This document shows positions 60,287 to 64,000 of a DNA stretch of 64,000 bases, piece by piece. Each line of letters begins with the position of its first letter. Position 1 is the first letter of the stretch. The notes below the pieces were generated by a model. It did no database searches and was not told where the DNA came from. It saw only the letters and a program-made list of their open reading frames with translations. The position numbers were made by a program, and so were the translations under genes. Origin of the DNA: Deinococcus sp. LM3 (GTDB taxonomy: Bacteria; Deinococcota; Deinococci; Deinococcales; Deinococcaceae); contig NZ_MUFV01000003.1 in assembly GCF_002017875.1 (NCBI RefSeq), forward strand, positions 156,001 to 220,000, given 5' to 3'.

Positions 60287-62509
60287 TCAGGCCGGGCGGC
60301 CGAGTTCGCGCCCTTGCAGGGTCAGGAAGGCCCGGACGACCTGCGGGTCGAACTGCCGCCCGGCCTGCGCGGCGATCTCGGCCAGGGCCGCCTCGCTGCT
60401 CCAGGCGTCCTTGTACGGGCGGGCGCTGGTCAGGGCGTCGAACACGTCGCAGACGCTGAAGATCCGGGCCAGCAGCGGAATGTCGTCGCCGCGCAGGCCC
60501 TGCGGGTAGCCGCTGCCGTCCCAGCGTTCGTGGTGGCTGCGGATCACGTCCAGCACGGCGGGCATCAGGTCAGTCAGCTGCGCGGCGAGGTCCGCGCCGA
60601 GGGTCGCGTGGGTCTTCATGGTGTCCCACTCGTCCGGCGTGAGCGGCCCGGCCTTGAGCAGGATGCGGTCCGGGATGAGCAGCTTGCCCAGGTCGTGCAG
60701 CGCCGCGCCCTGCCGCAGCATGTGCAGTTCGCCCGCGCCGAGGTTCAGGGCGCGGCCCAGGTCGGTGGCGAGATCCACGACCCGGCGCGTGTGGCCCTGC
60801 GTTTCCATGTCGCGCGCCTCGAGCGCCACGCCCAGCGTGAGCAGCGCGGCGTCCTGCGACGAGAGCGCCTGCCGCACGCGGATGCTGGCCGACAGGATCG
60901 CGGCCGCCCACAGCCCGAACTCCTCGGCGACTTTCAGGGACTCGGCGTCGAAGGCGTCCTCGGAACTGAGGCTGTCGAGGTTCAGTTCGGCGTACACGTT
61001 GCCCTGCACCCGCACGGGGATCAGGATGTTCGCCTGCAACTCGTTCTGGCGCCCGGCCTCCTCCAGCGTCCGCTGTTCCGGCGAGTCTGGTGCGTGCGCG
61101 CCCCGCGAGCGGCGGCGCAGTTCCTCGCCGGTCAGGACGCGCGGCTGCCCGGCCTGCCACGCGGCCGGCTGTCCGTGCCAGTACAGCATCTGCTCGGACG
61201 TGTGGCGCGTGCCGAGCAGGTCGTCGGTGTACCCGGACTGCACGCGCACTTCCGACCACTCCGCGCCGCGCACGCTGATGCTGCCGGCCTCCGCGCCGGG
61301 CACGCAGGCGATGGCGGCGTTCAGGAGTGCCTGCAGGTCCGGCTCGTCGCCCGGATTGCCGTTCCCGGCGATGAACTGCAGCAGGGTCCGCAGGGTACTC
61401 ACGGCCGGCGAGGTCCGGTTCAGCGGGGTGGTCGCCGCTCCCTCCGGCGCGCGCTGCCAGCTGTCCAGGATGCGGTGACGCCCGGCCTGCTTCGCGGCGT
61501 ACAGCAGGCGCTCGGCGCGCGGCAGGGCGTCCGGGCCGGCCGTGACCAGCCCGCCGGACAGCGTGACCCGCAGGTCGGACCGGCCCAGCCGCGCGGTCAG
61601 CTGCGCCGGCAGGGAACGGCGCGCCCGGTCCGCGAGGTGCCGGGCGTCCTGCACGGACTCGGCGCGCAGCAGCGCCGCGAACTCCTCGCCGCCCAGCCGG
61701 TAGACCGTCCCGGCGCGGCCCAGTTGCCGCTCGAGCACCTGCGCCGCCGCCTGCAACACCTGATCCCCGACCTCGTGCCCGTGCTGCTCGTTCAGCGCCC
61801 GGAAGTGGTCGAGGTCCAGCAGCAGCAGGTACCTGTCCCCGCCCGCCTGCGCGGCGGCCAGCTCGAAGGCGCGCCGGTCCGGCAGGCCGGTCAGCAGGTC
61901 CGTGGTGGGGGCGTCCGGCGCGGCGCGCTCGAAGGCGCGGGCCACGGTGGCCACCACGGTGGTCCACAGACTGAAGCCCAGCACGCTGAAGGTCACGACC
62001 ATCAGGTACGGCAGCGCCGCGTCCGTCACGGGCCGCCCCAGCATCAGGAACGTCGGGAAGACCGTCAGGGCCGCCGGGCCGAAGATCAGCAGTGACCGGC
62101 GGGCATTCTCGCGCAGCGGCAGGTGCGGCGCCGCGCCCCGGTGACGCAGGCGCGACGCGAGCAGCAGCACCAGCGTCAGGTGCAGCAGCGTGCCGCCCAG
62201 CGCCGGCCCACCCACCCACACGCGGTACGCCGTGACCGGCAGCGCCGCCAGCAGCGCCCAGCCCGGCCCGAGGCGGTAGGCGGCCAGCGCCAGCGGCACG
62301 AGCCGCAGGTCGATGAACAGCTCCGGCCCGGCCGGGAAGGTGAACAGCAGCAGCGCGGCGCTCGTCAGGCCGTACAGCGCCGCGCGCAGCGGCGCCACCC
62401 AGCGCCCACGCCGCGAGAAGGTCAGGCCCATCAGCAGCGCCGAGGTGGTCAGGATACACACGTTGACGTAGAAGGCGCCGATCAATGTGTCTGCCACGTC
62501 CGGGTGCAT
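60287..62509 (-). CDS. Membrane GGDEF-GAF-HD-GYP protein
   Basis: A 740-residue protein with five or six membrane segments (1-190), a GGDEF domain with GGEEF near 272 but RAGT in place of the RxxD inhibitory site, a GAF domain (about 375-540), and an HD-GYP domain with HDLGKLLIP near 603, HATLGADL and HHERWDGSGYPQGL near 660. The HD-GYP motifs are complete, so c-di-GMP hydrolysis is likely alongside synthesis. It resembles the protein at 9144 with one GAF less. An inverted repeat AGCCTGCCA-N9-TGGCAGGCT (62520-62546) lies just upstream. Confidence 0.87.
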   Translation of the reverse strand: MHPDVADTLIGAFYVNVCILTTSALLMGLTFSRRGRWVAPLRAALYGLTSAALLLFTFPAGPELFIDLRLVPLALAAYRLGPGWALLAALPVTAYRVWVGGPALGGTLLHLTLVLLLASRLRHRGAAPHLPLRENARRSLLIFGPAALTVFPTFLMLGRPVTDAALPYLMVVTFSVLGFSLWTTVVATVARAFERAAPDAPTTDLLTGLPDRRAFELAAAQAGGDRYLLLLDLDHFRALNEQHGHEVGDQVLQAAAQVLERQLGRAGTVYRLGGEEFAALLRAESVQDARHLADRARRSLPAQLTARLGRSDLRVTLSGGLVTAGPDALPRAERLLYAAKQAGRHRILDSWQRAPEGAATTPLNRTSPAVSTLRTLLQFIAGNGNPGDEPDLQALLNAAIACVPGAEAGSISVRGAEWSEVRVQSGYTDDLLGTRHTSEQMLYWHGQPAAWQAGQPRVLTGEELRRRSRGAHAPDSPEQRTLEEAGRQNELQANILIPVRVQGNVYAELNLDSLSSEDAFDAESLKVAEEFGLWAAAILSASIRVRQALSSQDAALLTLGVALEARDMETQGHTRRVVDLATDLGRALNLGAGELHMLRQGAALHDLGKLLIPDRILLKAGPLTPDEWDTMKTHATLGADLAAQLTDLMPAVLDVIRSHHERWDGSGYPQGLRGDDIPLLARIFSVCDVFDALTSARPYKDAWSSEAALAEIAAQAGRQFDPQVVRAFLTLQGRELGRPA

Positions 62510-62619
62510 GAGTACCCGCAGCCTGCCACGCGGCCTCTGGCAGGCTTGTCACAGCGCCGACCTGCGGAGTTCATGATGAATGGCGAGCGGGGCCGCAGCG
62601 TCCTGCCCGTCCGCAGCGC

Positions 62620-62703
62620 TACCCTGCCGGCATGAAGTTCGACTGCCTCGCCCACCGCGCGGGTGCCCCGGCCCCCCGTCGCCCCGCCGGACGGTCCCGT
62701 TGA
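62620..62703 (+). CDS. Possible leaderless 23-codon upstream peptide coupled to rsgA
   Basis: TACCCT at 62620-62625 is followed 6 nt later by ATG (62632), opening a 23-codon frame beginning MKFDCLAHRAG and ending in a TGA that overlaps the TTG start of rsgA (TTGA, 62700-62703). RsgA lacks a ribosome-binding site, so termination-reinitiation from this leaderless frame is a simple explanation. Same architecture as at 9103-9144. Confidence 0.45.
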   Translation, partial: YPAGMKFDCLAHRAGAPAPRRPAGRSR

Positions 62704-63716
62704 CCCCCGCTTCCCCCACCCCCGAACTGCTGGCCCTCGGCTGGACCGACGACCTGCAGGAGGCCCTGAACGCCGCCCTGAAGGCCGCCGCACCGGACGA
62801 CCGCCCCGGCCTGCACCCGGCGCGCGTGGCGGGCGTCGGGCGGTCCTCGCTGCGCCTGTGGGCCGCCGACGGCGAACACGACGCCCTGCTGACCGGCGCG
62901 ATGCGGCAGGACCCGGACACGCAGCCGGTCATGGGCGACTGGGTGATCGCGCAGACCCTCGCGGACACCCCGGAGCGGCGGGTCACGGCGCTGCTGCCGC
63001 GCCGCACCACCTTCGCGCGGGCCGTGAACGGCGGCCTGGGCCGGCAGGTCATCACCGCGAACGTGGACACGGTCCTGATCGTCACCGCGCCCGACCAGGA
63101 CTTCGACCTGCCGCGCCTGGGCCGTTACGTGGCGGCCGTGCAGGCCAGTGGCGCGCAGCCGGCCCTGATCCTGAACAAGACCGACCTGACCCCCGACCCG
63201 CAGCGGTACCTGACCGAGCTGGGCGCCCTGGCCCCGGACGCGCCGCTGCACGCCGTGAACGCCCGCACGGGGGATGGCCTGGGCGGCGTGCGCGCCCTGC
63301 TGAGCCCCGGCCTGACCGCCGCGCTCATCGGGTCGTCCGGGGTGGGCAAGAGCACCCTCACGAACGCCCTGCTGGGCCGCGAGGCCGCGCAGACCGGCGG
63401 CCTGATGGCCGAGGGCCTGGGCCGCCACACCACCACCGCCCGCACCCTGTACCGCGTGCCGGGCGGCGGGTTGCTGGTGGACAATCCGGGCCTGCGCGAC
63501 ATCGCCGTGTGGGACCCGGAGGGCGTGGCCGCCGATCCCGCCCGCATCGAGGAGATCGCCGCCGACTGCCGCTACCGCAAATGCACCCACACCGGAGAGC
63601 CGGGCTGCGCCGTGCAGCGCGCCGTCGCGCGCGGCGAGATCAGCGCCGAGCAGGTGCAGGCGTACCAGGAGCGCCGCGCGCCTGCCCGGCGGGGTGCGGG
63701 CCGACCCCGCCGCTGA
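62700..63716 (+). CDS. rsgA: Ribosome small-subunit-dependent GTPase
   Basis: A 338-residue circularly permuted GTPase that checks 30S maturation. N-terminal OB fold (PARVAGVGRSSLRLW, VMGDWVIAQ), G4 ILNKTDL before G1 IGSSGVGKSTLTNALLG, G3 DNPGLRD, and the zinc knuckle CRYRKCTHTGEPGC. The TTG start is preferred because it places the N-terminus at the point usual for the family (LLALGWTDDL) and overlaps the stop of the upstream short frame. Confidence 0.88.
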   Translation: MTPASPTPELLALGWTDDLQEALNAALKAAAPDDRPGLHPARVAGVGRSSLRLWAADGEHDALLTGAMRQDPDTQPVMGDWVIAQTLADTPERRVTALLPRRTTFARAVNGGLGRQVITANVDTVLIVTAPDQDFDLPRLGRYVAAVQASGAQPALILNKTDLTPDPQRYLTELGALAPDAPLHAVNARTGDGLGGVRALLSPGLTAALIGSSGVGKSTLTNALLGREAAQTGGLMAEGLGRHTTTARTLYRVPGGGLLVDNPGLRDIAVWDPEGVAADPARIEEIAADCRYRKCTHTGEPGCAVQRAVARGEISAEQVQAYQERRAPARRGAGRPRR

Positions 63717-63735
63717 AGCGCTGAAGGGGCGTCAC

Positions 63736-63771
63736 GGACGCGCCCCCTGCCGGGTGACAGGGGGCGCGTCC
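63736..63771. terminator. Strong bidirectional hairpin terminator
   Basis: Perfect 14-bp arms GGACGCGCCCCCTG / CAGGGGGCGCGTCC with an 8-nt loop, between the convergent rsgA and binding-protein genes. Confidence 0.8.
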
Positions 63772-63794
63772 GACCAGGTCTGCGCGATCGGCGC

Positions 63795-64000
63795 TTATTT
63801 TATGCTTCCATTGATCTCCTTCATGGCGGCGTCCAGGATGGACCGGTAGTCCGGCGTGGGTTTCTGCACGGCCTGCGCCACGGCATTCCCCCACGGTCCC
63901 CAGATGGACCCCATCTGCGGCACGTTCGGCATGGGCGTCCCGGCCGAGATGGCCCGCCCGAAGCCCTGCACGACCGGATTGCTTTTCAGCTGCGTGCGGG
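63795..64000 (-). CDS. Maltose/maltodextrin-type ABC binding protein, C-terminal part
   Basis: The last 68 residues of a gene running off the window; the frame ends in TAA at 63795-63797. RTQLKSNPVVQGFGRAI, PMPNVPQMGSIWGPWGNAV and ILDAAMKEINGSIK match the C-terminal helices of MalE-type binding proteins (cluster including MalE of Thermus/Deinococcus). It is the extracytoplasmic sugar receptor of an ABC importer; partners would lie outside the window. Confidence 0.82.
   Translation of the reverse strand, partial: RTQLKSNPVVQGFGRAISAGTPMPNVPQMGSIWGPWGNAVAQAVQKPTPDYRSILDAAMKEINGSIK

Overview
GC-rich (about 70%), densely packed 64-kb segment that looks like a member of the Deinococcota, most likely Deinococcus. 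Reasons: several genes lie 6-7 nt downstream of a TANNNT -10 box with no ribosome-binding site (leaderless mRNAs), the rsgA, AzgA permease, fasciclin and VanW-like proteins are of types common in that phylum, and a family of small non-coding repeats is scattered between genes. The species cannot be named from the sequence alone.

Layout. 1-591 (-): 5' part of a SARP/BTAD-type regulator that appears to start at CTG. 947-5485: chaperone-usher pilus locus (pilin, accessory subunit, chaperone, usher, plus an opposite-strand pilin-like gene). 5863-8876: small protein, PAS histidine kinase, AzgA purine permease. 9144-12957: two membrane diguanylate cyclases, the first also carrying a GAF pair and a degenerate HD-GYP domain. 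13206-15323: large unrecognised protein. 15389-19530 (-): haem/siderophore ABC importer (HmuTUV type), DUF2470-SIP reductase and a small Cys protein. 19778-26392 (+): PPTase, EntC, EntE, EntB, a free-standing condensation domain and EntA, diverging from the importer across a paired 21-bp inverted operator. This predicts a catechol made on an ICL-ArCP and released onto a small amine by a VibH-like enzyme. 26409-35299 (-): Wsp-type chemosensory operon (CheW, CheR, CheW, MCP, CheA-REC, CheB, separate Hpt, REC-GGDEF). 35418-37524: TetR, SDR and FMN reductase. 37619-39526 (-): VanW-like and fasciclin proteins. 40810-45962 (+): ATP-grasp, PRTase-TRSP, HAD, StiP-PELOTA and CitE-like genes, the biosynthetic module usually tied to tellurium-resistance (Ter) systems. 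46116-48347 (-): full-length paralogue of the first gene. 48751-59124 (-): Pel/galactosaminogalactan-like exopolysaccharide cluster (PelF, membrane protein, LegB-like dehydratase, nucleotidyltransferase, epimerase, Agd3/PelA-like deacetylase, two GH114-like proteins). 59125-60286: gene-free stretch filled with repeats. 60287-62509 (-): GGDEF-GAF-HD-GYP protein. 62700-63716: rsgA. 63795-64000 (-): C-terminus of a maltose-type binding protein.

Two themes link the genes. First, c-di-GMP and surface life: four GGDEF proteins, two of them with HD-GYP-type domains, and a Wsp-like system sit beside a Pel-like polysaccharide cluster and a pilus locus. Second, iron: biosynthesis and uptake share one divergent control region.

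The most unusual feature is a family of 137-bp elements flanked by a 3-bp TCA duplication (about eight good copies and several relics). Their edges repeatedly coincide with the TGA stop codons, and twice with the ATG start codons, of neighbouring genes. The two internal hairpins are conserved, one of them with paired changes between copies.
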